Positions 1 through 10,630 of a stretch of DNA of 64,000 nucleotides are shown here, piece after piece. This stretch comes from Bombardia bombarda. Lineage: Eukaryota; Ascomycota; Sordariomycetes; Sordariales; Lasiosphaeriaceae. A model generated the notes under the pieces. That model searched no databases, was not told the DNA's origin, and saw only the letters and a list, made by a program, of their open reading frames with translations. The DNA lies in assembly GCA_030512295.1 (NCBI GenBank), contig JAULSR010000004.1, positions 1,116,001 through 1,180,000 of the forward strand, written 5' to 3'. Made by a program: the position numbers and the translations under genes. Position 1 is the first letter of the stretch; the number at the start of each line of letters is the position of its first letter.

Positions 1-688
1 GCACCCAGTCCAGCGCCGTGATCTGGTCGGCCAGTCCAAAGTTGCCGTTGGTCACGCCGTCCTCGAGAGCCAGGAAGCCCAGGTTAGAGAGCCGGTAGTT
101 GATGGCCACCAGCACCATGTCTCCCCTGGATGCGATATTCCCGCCGTCAAACGTTGCATCGTTGGCCGTGCCGCCTGTAAACGCACCCCCGTGAATCCAT
201 AGCCCCACCGGGCGGAGGAGCTTCTTCTTTGCCTCGCAGCCCGGGTTGGGGAGATAGGGGGTCCAGATGTTCAGAAACAAACAGTCTTCGCTCCCGCTCG
301 ACCCCTGAGCACACTGTGCGCCGTACGACAAGGCCGAGGCAGCTTCTCCTGATCCTTGAAACTGCGAAGAGTAGGTAAATCGTTTCGGCTGTAGCGCATA
401 GCGAATACCCAAGAATCGAAAGGACAAGCGGTCACGGAATCTGGAAACAGAAGTATAAGCAACATTTAGCTAGTAGTAGTCCCGATATAACTCAACAATT
501 GAAAGCAACTCACCCTGTAAGAGTCTGGTTGTTGGCTTCCACAGCAACCTGCCACGTCGGCCCCGTGTCCTGGACGTTTTCGCTCGAATAGGGGGCTGTC
601 TGGGTGCAGAGAGCCGGCAGCCGCTGTGCAGCATCGACAGACGTGATGACACCAGACACGCCAATTGCCCTTGCCGTACTGCTCGTGG

Positions 689-720
<32 letters not shown>

Positions 721-1105
721 GCAATCCAGAATGTGGTCGAGTTGCCGGCCCTGCCTTGATACTGCAGATAATCGAGATTCGTTTGGATGCTTGCTGTGTT
801 CAGTTCCGGGGACCACAGCTGCTCGCCCAGCGCCTGACAAGCTGTCACGGCTTCGCCATGGGACCTGCGGCGGCTCAGGAGGATCACGCCCGACGTCGAG
901 TACGGACTGCTCGATCCTGCCAGAACAAACGTCAATGTGCAATTCTGCTCACACAAAGATACGTCAGACAGTACAACTCACCCTGAAGGTCATTATTGAT
1001 CAAGATAGTCAGGCCTGACTTCAGACCCTTGGGGGACGGCGGCGCACCCGCTACGAGAGCAGCCAACGCTGCCGTCACAGTCGTCCAAAGCAAGATACCC
1101 ATCAT
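1..1105 (-). CDS. Carboxylesterase type B family protein, secreted (3' end outside window)
   Basis: Three exons on the minus strand: 1105-982, 916-514 and 440 to the window edge, with GT...AG introns of 65 and 73 nt whose phases (1 and 2) keep one frame. The first exon encodes a hydrophobic signal peptide ending in LAALVAGAP. Exon 3 carries type-B carboxylesterase landmarks: EDCLFLNIWTP, the oxyanion-hole motif GLWIHGGAFTGG (H259-G261) and NYRLSNLGFLALED. The serine elbow (GxSxG) lies beyond the left edge, so about 322 residues are visible and activity cannot be judged. Exon 2 has the Cys/LGE/LW region common to fungal secreted members and a poly-alanine run near residues 107-118 written by an AGC/GCA repeat. 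The family hydrolyses carboxylic esters; the substrate is unknown. Either ATG at 1105 or 1102 may start. It lies 0.95 kb downstream of a same-strand P450. Confidence 0.88.
687..722. repeat. AGC/CAG trinucleotide repeat inside esterase exon 2
   Basis: About 11 tandem AGC units, read on the minus strand as GCT/GCN codons, give a poly-Ala tract just after the conserved TTFWIA segment of the carboxylesterase. It is in frame and interrupts no splice site. Such repeats change length by slippage, so the tract is probably polymorphic. Confidence 0.9.
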
Positions 1106-2057
1106 CCAGTGTCTCTCAACAAGACTTAACACAGGTATGTGATTTGACAATATCCAACATACGCCACACCACACCCAACGATGGGGGAGGGAGGCATGCA
1201 TATTAACACAGAAACCGCTCGTGGCCTACCACTACCCTGCCCCCTCTCCTACCGTCCCTTTCACAATGAACACTTACCGCGTCGTCGGACACACTAGACA
1301 TGCATGCATCACCTACTATCTATTGGGGTAGGTATCATTCGCTTGAGCTGCCCATCGATAACATGTGGAGGTGTGCTTGGTGCTGAATTCAAACGGGCCC
1401 GGGAATCTTGCTGCCGGGGAGGAACGTGATTCTCCGACGATCTAGATGAGGATGAGAGGTACAGGGGGGAAAGATGGGGGGAAGACAAAGCTCGACTGCC
1501 ACTCAGGCACAATCTAACCACGGCTGGCCAACCGAGTGGCTGTAGAGACCGACGTTCCCCCACTCACCGGCCTAATGCCCGGAAAACAACGAAACAAAGT
1601 GACATCGGGAGCGTTGTTGTGCTGTTTAGCCTAAATGAAAGGAATGGATATGTTTTCCGTTTTCCGCTTCTCTGTGGTAGTGGTGCTGGTGGGTGTGATG
1701 TTGGGGTAGAGAGACTTTGGCACCTACTCCAAATCCTTCAGGGCGAGAACCATTGTGGTCGTGATGGGGAAACAAACGAATTGACCAAGGTGAACGGGAA
1801 ATTGGAGAAAGGGCCCGCTTTCTCCAACCGCAAAGAATGTGGGAGAAGCGTCCGTTCCGTCGAGCCGAACTGGTACCTGGGCTTGTGGTACCTGATATAC
1901 ATTGGGGGGCATCTCTTGTTGGGAAAGCTGCGCCGTACTAGCTGCATGTTGAACAAGGAAGCATGCTTACAAGGAGGTGTAAGGTGCTGAATAAAGAAAT
2001 GCGAACCTTTTCCGAATATCAAAACATCAGACCATATCATTCTCAGACGCGTCCTAC
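1106..2057. other. Intergenic: esterase upstream region / P450 downstream region
   Basis: No coding potential that I can support on either strand; open frames here are short and compositionally random. It must contain the esterase promoter (minus strand, reading leftward from 1105) and the P450 3' untranslated region. Confidence 0.6.
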
Positions 2058-4053
2058 CTATCGCACCACCTTCTTCAACCGAACCCACAAAGGCGGCTTT
2101 TCCCACACGAGATACGCCTTCAGGTGTCCCATGTCGTCGTCCAGAGACCACTGCTCGTTTGCTACCTGATATTCACCTCCCAACGCCTCAATGTCGAAGT
2201 GGAAGATCAAATGCGAGATGATCAGCCGCTGCTCGATATTTGCCAGATTCTTGCCGATACAGCCCCGCGGTCCGTAGCTGAACGGCTGCGAAGCCTTCTT
2301 CTTATCGCACGGGAAACGGTGTTCCTCGTCCTTGAGCCAGCGTTCTGGTATAAACGACAAGGGTTGGTCCCAGTTCAGACCAGTGTGTGTTGCAGCCCAT
2401 GGGGAGACGGAGACGGTTGTCTAGATTCTCGTCAGTTCTGTGGATTATACAACTGTCTTCTCTGAACGGATCGAGAAATAAAGAGAAAAGGGGCTGGGGA
2501 AGAGGAGAAAAGAGGGAAGTAGGGGAGGAGGGGACATTTACTCCACCTGGCACCCAGTTCCCGTCGATAAAAGCACCACCGACTGGTACGGTACGACAGA
2601 GATTTGTCGGCACAGGGGCGCAAGATCTGAAAGTCTCGCTTATAACTGCCCCCAGATATAGCAAATCCTTAACCGTCGCCCAGGTGATATTATCAGCCGA
2701 CTTGATCGCTCCGCGAATTTCCTTCACCAGCTTCTGGTATGAACCCGGGTTCCTCAGCATAAGATTCACCCAAGCCGTCAGGAACAGGGCCGTGGTATCG
2801 CTTCCCGCCGCTCTGTTTGGGTTGTCAGCAAGCACTCCTCGTCTGTGCTCTATCGACGGCTGGGTCGCAGGTAAGTAAGCGCGTGACTGTCAGGTAGGCA
2901 CTTACGTAAAGAGAGCAGTATTCATGACAATCTCGAGCTCCGAAAGTGACGACTCGGACTCGGCATTCTTGAAGACATAGTATATAAAGTCCTTATGCTC
3001 GCGGTCCTTGTCCGCGATGCGACGCAGCGTCTTCTCCCTGCTCTGTGTGAAATGTAACTGACGCCAGATACTATACTTGGTGGGCATCAGCCACTTGGCC
3101 ATGGTTCTCTGCAGCCATGTATTGACCCCGGCCACACGACGCATAGCTTGCTCGTATGTTCCGGCATTTGCAATGTTGACTACGCTTTCCGACCAGTCGG
3201 TTGCCTTCCCGCTATCGAGGCAGCCAAACGGTTCCGCAAAGCATAGCTCGCCGATTATGTCAAAGGTGCAATGCGTCAGCCATGCCGCCATGTTCACAGG
3301 TTTGTCCTCTGCAGCAAGTATGTGGAGGTTGGCGATGAGCTTGTCGACGTATACCTGGACGAGTTGTTCTTGTCCCAGGAGAGCCGTGTTGCTGAAGGGG
3401 TATGCCCAGGCTTTACGCTGGCGTACATGGTCGTCCCAAGGGGCGAGAGTCAAGGCGCGCGCCGGGATGTTGAGAGGCAGTCCTCCGGCCTGAAGAGTAG
3501 ACTTTTCCATGTCTGGCTTTCCGAGCTAGTGACGGCTGATGCTTAGCTACATTGGCTCATATGTTGCATCTCTGTAGTTTTTAGCCATACCTTGCTCCCA
3601 TATATATCATCCCATGCGCCGGCTCCGCAGAATATCAACTCGTTAGGAGATGCGCGAACCACCGGACCTGATCAAATTTCAGTCAGTTACGTAGCCTTTG
3701 ACTATGAGATGGAAGTGTATATCCAATTCATCATCATTTGGTGGTCACTTACCGTATCTCTCATGCAATCTCATGTGATAAGCATGTTGTCTCCCTGTCA
3801 TGAGCGCTATTGCTTCTGGCCAAGGAGAGACCGCGTTCAGCCATGGGCCTGAGAATTCGGACAGCGGATGGAAGAACAGTCGCTGCGCAACGGCAGTTAC
3901 AACCAGTGGGATGACCTATTCTGAGATTCAGTAGCAACATCACATCATCACAGCCATCTGATTAACAATTAAAACCCCAAAGCTTACCAGGAAAGCCACA
4001 AGCAGTCCAACATCCAGAACCGTAAGCGACTCAAGTGTCCCGAGCAGTGCCAT
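2058..4053 (-). CDS. Cytochrome P450 monooxygenase, microsomal
   Basis: Six exons: 4053-3988, 3915-3753, 3667-3591, 3516-2906, 2812-2542 and 2420-2058. Introns are 72, 85, 74, 93 and 121 nt, all GT...AG. The joined frame gives 516 residues, normal for a fungal class II P450. The N terminus is a hydrophobic ER anchor followed by a Pro-containing hinge (FFHPLSEFSGPW). Landmarks in order: I-helix AGSDTT (308-313), ExxR as ETFR (365-368), PERW (420-423) and the heme-ligand loop FSYGPRGCIG with Cys449. All canonical elements are intact, so an active NADPH-P450-reductase-dependent monooxygenase is expected. The substrate is not predictable; the overall look is of the fungal secondary-metabolism/xenobiotic clans. 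Neighbours are an esterase downstream on the same strand and a HeLo-kinase gene upstream. Confidence 0.95.
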
Positions 4054-5006
4054 TTTGATTATAGCAAACAGTCGACTGCTCTCTCAATCATGGGAGAAGG
4101 TGCAAAAGCAAAGTTGCAGTGCATTGAAGAGGCGCGGCCCAGAGACTCGGGCCAGAGACTCGGGTCTCAATGCGCCGCACATAATTGCAAGGTTGCATCG
4201 GCCGTTCGACTCCCACCAATTTCCCCCAGTCCTAGTGTACCCTCTCGCCCAGCCAGGGCGGGAAGTCTGGAGTCGCGGAACACACGGGCAGATATCGAAT
4301 GGGATCGAGCGGGGTTGTGATAAAGCAGGCCTCTATCAGTTAGAACCTCAATTACCCTCCTCGCTTCGATCTCTTGGAGATCCAACAAACGCCATGCTAT
4401 GCGCCTTCACCAACAAGGCATAACCTCACAGGGTCTGTGCCTCATTTTCTATGGGCGGTCTAACCTATCGAGACGAGACAGGTTGACTTCGTGATCATAG
4501 CACCTTGCTCTGTAACCAAATCCACAGCATTTTTCTATCTCGTACAATCCTAGAACACTCAAGTTATGAGTACATGGGTATTTTGACGCAAGATTTCAAG
4601 AAGGAGGAAAAAAGGAAAGAAAAAGCAACAACAAAGCCACGATGTTTCATCGCGTCTAAACATAGCAGACAAGGTAGGCCCTGCATTTGTCGCTTCCCCA
4701 CGTGAAAGGGGTCCGGGTCGGGCCGGGACCAATTGTAGTGTCCTGTGGCTGCCCGGGCTTGGCGGATGACCCGGGGCAAGGGATTCGTAACAGGATTCAT
4801 ACCACGTTACCAAGCAACCAAACTTGTGCATGGTCAAGAAATTGTAAAATAGTTTCTTTCTTTCATTCCGATTCCCGTAGTCTCCAGAACTGTGGGTGAT
4901 GACCGACGCGAAGCTTTGATCATATATTTAGTGTCACGTCCAGCTGTTGAACCGATTCCACCGAGAGCCAAAGAAGTAATTTCAAGAGTCGTCATCGTAA
5001 ATAGCT
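4054..5006. other. Intergenic: P450 promoter side / HeLo gene 3' side
   Basis: No supportable gene. The 953 nt hold the P450 5' region and the 3' region of the next minus-strand gene. A purine-rich A/G stretch lies around 4600-4635. I see no repeat or RNA gene. Confidence 0.6.
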
Positions 5007-6935
5007 TCAAATTCGGATATCACCAAGTCGCTTGACAACTTCCTCGTGGAGCACCATTGACAGTCGAGTGGCGACCGCATCGCTAGTCTCGTCATCTGTT
5101 TCTGACAAACCAAGTTCCAATCCCCCGGCGATGCATTTTCGTGTCGCATCCTCATAAACAGCTCCCATACATGCACCAAGTTCCGAGACGTTATCTTCAG
5201 AAAGCAGCCTCTCACGCACACGCAATGCCATCGAAGGCCTTCCTCTCGCAGCGTTAAGGTTGATGTCGAGAACTTTGTCAATGGTTGCCCATCGCGCAAT
5301 CTCGACCAAGACAACACCAAGACTATAAATATCAAAACTCTTTTTGAAGCGCTCCCGCTCCTCTGGGTTAACCGACTGTGCGTGCGGGTGCCGATAAAGA
5401 TTATATTCAGCGTCATCTCCAGGACCGGGGATGTCGGTCATCTCGTCCGCTCTCGATGGCCTCGAAAAGTCGAAACCTGATAGATAGGGCTTGCTGTACT
5501 CGATATATCCATTTTTGGTCCGGAAAAAGACAATATTGTGGCTACGTAACCCTTTGTGTAGCCAATTGACGGCGTGAAGGTAGAGAAGACAATTACTAAT
5601 GGCATGTGCAAGCTTGATTCTCTCGGTGACGCTGGGCTTGCGATGTGTCTCCAGCAGCTCCCTGAGCGATAAAGGAGGTAGGGATGTATGGAGATTGTCA
5701 TCCTGTGGTCCTTCAAAGACCAGACCCAGCCGCATGTTCAGAATGTCTTCTTCATCATTGTCATCGTCATCATCCGTGGTTGCTTTGTCAAAGAATCCGA
5801 GGCAGTGGAGTGTGCGAAACGCCTCAGGCTTGGGGGTGTGATTTAAAAGTGCGGCCAGTTTTTGTACTCTCCCAATAATGACCTCCTTGGGTGGTGATAG
5901 GTCTTGTGGTTTCTGTCGATCGTAGTCCTTCCATTCAATCCACACCTTCTTTTGTACGCCATTGGGGAGATCAAGAGTAGCCTCACACCTGGGTAGATCA
6001 GACTCTTCGACCGCAGGGTCAAGGCGAATACTGGATCGGTCTAGGACGAGGCGCTTCACCTCACTCGGCTTGCCCAATTCCAGACACATTGCGGTCACAT
6101 CATCCCAGGACGTCTTTTTGCTCGACTCAATGGATTCGTTGAAGGCCTTGAACTTGGCCAGTTGGGAAAGGAGCTGGAGGCCATCGGCATTGGCACGTCG
6201 CTGAACTTCCGACATGTGCGAGGTGGGAGCGGAGGAAGTAGCCTCCATCTTAATGTTCAAGGCCATGACGAGGCGGGATAGGTCGGCTATCCTGTGGTGT
6301 AGTTGTAACACACCCCGATTTGTGTCCTGGACGGTATGGTGGATCTCGACCTGCATTCGGGCATCGAGGATGTTGGTCATGCTGTCATTCAACGCCGAGA
6401 ACCTGGAAAGTAACATCTCGAAGGCAGCCTTGTCAAACGACACCCACCTCAGCCTCATGGTAGCTTCTCTGGAGGTTTCCTTAAGGCTCAACATGGCCTT
6501 CTTGATGAAAGCCCTCCTGCGGTCAGCCAGTGGAAAGTTGGCTGCTGCGGCTTCCTTCTCAGGCTTCTGAAGAACATCGTCCCGATCAGGGGTTGTCTGA
6601 AGTCGACTATTCCGCTTCTGATGCTCCTGGAACTCTTTGAACAGGCACTGGACTTGGACCAGCAGGTCGAGAACTGTCTGGCGATGGAGAATGAAGGTAT
6701 TGGATTCCAACACCTTCTTCTGATCCTTTGCATCAAGATCGAGCAAGCCCGATGTTTCGCTCCAGGCAAAGAGTCTCTGTTGCTCCATCCTCAGCCGCAA
6801 GTTGAGATAGCTGCAATCCTCTGGGAAGTTCATGGCCGTGACGAGCAGTTGTATCCCCTGAATGCAGGACGTGTAAACCTGGAGGCCAATCGACGCAACG
6901 CCGATGGCCAGCCCGGCGGCCGAAATTGGATCCAT
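5007..6935 (-). CDS. HeLo-domain protein with C-terminal pseudokinase-like domain
   Basis: A single uninterrupted 642-codon frame. Residues 1 to about 230 match the HeLo (prion-inhibition) domain: the start MDPISAAGLAIGVASIGLQ, with a small-residue Gly/Ala helix, then MNFPEDCSYLNLRLRMEQQR, is the usual opening of HET-S-type HeLo domains. Residues about 300-620 have a protein-kinase fold layout: K336 in VWIEWKDYD is a VAIK-lysine candidate; the catalytic loop reads HKGLRSHN (460-467), where HRD is expected; DFG reads DFS (489-491); YRHP and DIYSLGVVLVEIA follow. The catalytic Asp is replaced by Gly462, so I infer a pseudokinase. HeLo domains (HET-S) become membrane-active after activation and kill the cell; this gene may encode a regulated cell-death effector. 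An acidic Asp/Glu run sits in the kinase N-lobe. Alternative reading: a weakly active kinase. Confidence 0.85.
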   Translation of the reverse strand: MDPISAAGLAIGVASIGLQVYTSCIQGIQLLVTAMNFPEDCSYLNLRLRMEQQRLFAWSETSGLLDLDAKDQKKVLESNTFILHRQTVLDLLVQVQCLFKEFQEHQKRNSRLQTTPDRDDVLQKPEKEAAAANFPLADRRRAFIKKAMLSLKETSREATMRLRWVSFDKAAFEMLLSRFSALNDSMTNILDARMQVEIHHTVQDTNRGVLQLHHRIADLSRLVMALNIKMEATSSAPTSHMSEVQRRANADGLQLLSQLAKFKAFNESIESSKKTSWDDVTAMCLELGKPSEVKRLVLDRSSIRLDPAVEESDLPRCEATLDLPNGVQKKVWIEWKDYDRQKPQDLSPPKEVIIGRVQKLAALLNHTPKPEAFRTLHCLGFFDKATTDDDDDNDEEDILNMRLGLVFEGPQDDNLHTSLPPLSLRELLETHRKPSVTERIKLAHAISNCLLYLHAVNWLHKGLRSHNIVFFRTKNGYIEYSKPYLSGFDFSRPSRADEMTDIPGPGDDAEYNLYRHPHAQSVNPEERERFKKSFDIYSLGVVLVEIARWATIDKVLDINLNAARGRPSMALRVRERLLSEDNVSELGACMGAVYEDATRKCIAGGLELGLSETDDETSDAVATRLSMVLHEEVVKRLGDIRI

Positions 6936-9900
6936 TTTATGATAGAGACGTCGAAATGGCGAGGTTGCGTTGGACAGTCGATTAAGGTCTTGTCGAATTG
7001 TCGTCTTGCGACAGCGCCATTTTGATGCACTCCACTTCCAGGGCAGCTTGCTTAGTCTCGACTCTAGTGTAGAGGTGAGGTGGTAGGGAGGGGATGGGGA
7101 GGATCATCCGCTTCGGGCCGCTACGGCAAATGCCACTAGGTAGGCGGTTGAAAACCGTTGACAAAACCGTTGTGCGCTGCATGGAGGCTGCAAGCTGTTG
7201 TCAGGCTTGGATCTTAGCTAAGATTGGAACTCCGAGTCAGTCCGAATGGAAAGGTTACATGCGAATCATCAATTCGATGCGGGATTCGATGGGGGAAGGA
7301 AGGAGTTATCACGCAATCAGACGGCAGTTATCAGACCACTGGCAACCCTAACCAGCACCTAAAGGCGAATTGGGAAAGCGTGAACCAGCTTCCAGAGTCG
7401 CGAATTACCTTAAGTTTAGTCTTGGTCCTTCCTGCCTTTTCGTGCAAGAGATGAGGGGGAAATGGCAATCTTCCGTGGAGGACGATCTGAATTTGACGGC
7501 AAATTTTCAACTCATTTCCAAATTTCGAATGAGAAATCCTGCCAGTCTCTGGTTCTGTGTCCGACGAGGATAAAATCGATTTGGTAGAGAGTTGGGTTCG
7601 CGAAGAAACCTGTCCCGCCACGACTCTCCCCACTGCAGAATTTCAACACTAGACTTTGAACAATCAAGATGTCGGCTTGCGATTTGAACAGCAACGACTG
7701 CCGTTTATTTGCCTTATTTAGCTCCATCAGCGCCTTTTTGATGGGTACAGTACCCATTTTAATCTCACCAAAGTCGGCCAAGCCAACTCGTCGCCGTCGG
7801 CTCATCAGTCCCAACTCCCAACAAAACAGCAGGTTATCGTCATTCCTTTCAAAATCCGAAGTAACTGGGCGAATAATCCCAAACCATCTTTCACGAAAGA
7901 TTGGGTCTCCGTGGTTACATCTCAAATCATAACTACCCATGCAATCACCATAGCAGACGTATGCTTGCATCCACTCTTCTACCACCAGTTTTGTCACCAG
8001 CCATGGTCGTCATCAGATGGGGATGCTTCAGCAGGCGACAGCCACATCAATACGCACACCGAGCTGTTCATCCGCACAGCAGCTTCGCAACTGCTGTCTC
8101 TCCCTACTCCGGTTCTACCGAGCGCTCCCTCTCTAGACCCTGCAATCTCCTCCTCCCTCCACCAATCTGACCTGACAGATCATGGATCATGGGGCCCCAT
8201 GCTTCATCCGTATGCCCCATGAAAGAAGCAGGCGTGGAATTGGCCAAGCATTGCTCACCGGACGCCACGAACTGCCTCGCCCAAGCCAATCTAGGCAGCT
8301 AATTTGCTCGCTTGCCACCAGGTAAGACAACGAAGATCTTTAGATGCACGAGAATGCACCCAGAAGCAGCACGTCTCAGAGTCTTGGAGCGCGATCGCCG
8401 ATTCACCGTCCAAGGCCTGCAACCAGAACAAAGCCGTATGTACACAGTATGTGCATACATACAACTAGACGCACAGCACAGATGAAGCCGACGCCTAGCA
8501 GGCCGACCATACTACTGGTCCATAGAAGATGGCGGTCATGGCATGGTGAAATTGCAAATTCGACGTGTGCATTTGCGGGCCTGGGCAACCCGACTGACAT
8601 GAGACCAACCATGCACCAGGCTGGGCACAACGTGGGTGAGGTTGCAAGGACCTAGGTCTATGGATACTGACCGTGTTCTCTAGACTACCTGCAGGTGATA
8701 CGTGATGCTGGCCACGAGCAAGTCAGGGTCTCTTGGCTATGATTGGATACGTGAAGTACGAATATCGGCTAGAAGCTGAATATTGTAACTCACCTCGACC
8801 CTGCTCCGTGCCATTCGCCTACCTCAAGGGCACATACGGTGACACACCCCACGAGCCCGCCCATCTCCCGTCGGCCGCCGCAGCTAACAGGCACAACATA
8901 CCAGCCCTAGTGGGCAGGCAGCTTCCGTGTCAGGATGAATTGCATGTACGGTTTTCTTCCGTCGTGAAAATCTTCTGCCCGTTGAGATCTCTGGATGTCA
9001 CGGTGGGACTGCTCATTCGTATTCTCTGGTTCAACTTTGCCTTCCCCTGTGACGACATGATGAGGATCCCGAATCAGCTACTGGGTTTAGCTATGCGGAG
9101 TGAGCCCGCCGTCATCCTAAACGCTCAAATCTACCGCCAGATTCCACCGCCAGATCTGGGCCAGAGCCCCCTGAAGGAGACGCTTGTTCAATCTGCGCCA
9201 GCGTTGCATTGTCCTTAGCTTGAGCTGCAAGGGCGGGACTTTTACGCCAATCATTGCCTCTGTGCACTCTGGCTCGTTTGGTTTCAGCTAGGTGCTAGTC
9301 CAGCACTTGACCAGGAGTATCCTTCCATTTATTATCGTCAGCTCGGACCACGGATTCGCAATCAAAGAGAGGAAGAGCGAAAGGAGAGTAAAGACTGTGA
9401 AGAGACCAGGCGAAAGAGGCGTGAGGAGACGAACTGCAGGGGAGCCCCGAATGAGTTGGCCAGTGCTGGCGCGGGCCAATTGCCTCGATGCGATTTTGGA
9501 TATCACCAACTCCTGCCCGGGAATCCCATGTCCATGTCCATTGTCTGTCTGCTAGCTAGCCTGCCGTCTCCCATGCGGGTCTGCAGACGACTAACTCTCG
9601 TCTCCCCCCACTACGTTCATCCCATCTGGTTACCCCGAAGCCTGGTTCATCCATCGCAAGACTCGGACGAAAGTGACGAGACTCTATTTACAGACACCTT
9701 GATAGCACTGGGCATATATTAGCAGTGACCCATCTACTAGCATCGCTTAAAATTGATTTGTGAGCATAATCGCAGCACCAACGACGTCGATCACAAGTTC
9801 TCCCCGCCCCCCAGTATCGGCTACCGCCATCACGGTTGCCCTGCATCCTTTGTTTCGGCGCCCTAGGACGGCGGACGGATCGCGATTTGGGACTCGCCCC

Positions 9901-10338
9901 GGGGCCGCCTGCACCCGATTCAATCGCGACAGCGACTTATCCAGCCAGCGAGCCAGCCCAACATTTATCTGCCCTGCTGCCTTACTGCCCTGTCAGGGCC
10001 CCCGAAGGATTGCATTACTATCTTGCTAGCTCGAGAGAAGTGAAAGGTCAGATGCCCAATTGCCAATTAGTCAGTCTGCTGGGGAGCTGTTTTCCTGTCC
10101 TGCACAGACTGGGGTGTCTCCTTCTGGCGGCGAGCGTTCCCCCACCGAAGGGCATGGCCACCTCACTCGTTCACGCCTGAGGACCTGGTCGACCAAGGGG
10201 CGACGTGAATACTTTAAAAAGGCCGACCGAAGGTGAACTGACAATCTCCTGTCTAGGCGTGCTCTGTTCAAGCTCGGAAACAATTCGTATCGTCTAGCCG
10301 ATGATTCCTGGGGAAGCTTGAAACAGATACACATTACG

Positions 10339-10383
<45 letters not shown>

Positions 10384-10630
10384 AGTGGACGCAAACCTGA
10401 AAGTGGTTCCCGAGCCCGAGGTCTAGGCACGCCGACAAAGCCACGCTCTGCCATCCATTCACATTGCTGTTATGAGCTTAACTCGCTGAGCTCGCCGGCC
10501 CCGATCAGCTGTTACCTGCAATATATCCCCGCTCAACCAAAGGAAACCTCCTGCGATCTTACTCTTCACGTTGGATCCCGCACATCGCTCTCCCTCACAT
10601 CGCCTAACTGCGCCATTCTGATTCCCAAAT
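6936..10630. other. 3.7 kb gene-free divergent interval
   Basis: Lies between the HeLo-kinase start (minus) and the Zn2Cys6 regulator start (plus), so it holds both promoters. The longest frames (7512-7997 minus and 8733-9218 plus, both 161 codons) have no recognisable motif, skewed composition and no partner exon, and I do not call them. A (CA)n microsatellite lies at its right end. No tRNA or transposon was seen. Confidence 0.6.
10341..10381. repeat. (CA)20 microsatellite
   Basis: A perfect 41-nt CA/TG dinucleotide run, about 250 bp upstream of the Zn2Cys6 regulator ATG. It is potentially Z-DNA-prone and length-variable. Confidence 0.95.

Noticed and set aside
510..956. Esterase exon 2 beginning at the AG near 945
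   Set aside because: That acceptor does not keep the frame with exon 1. The acceptor at 918-917 restores the phase and gives the family-like join LTILINNDLQGSSSPYSTSG.
7512..7997. 161-codon minus-strand frame upstream of the HeLo-kinase gene
   Set aside because: No recognisable motif, random-looking composition, no splice partner.
8733..9218. 161-codon plus-strand frame
   Set aside because: No motif and no supporting exon; the surrounding DNA is non-coding in character.
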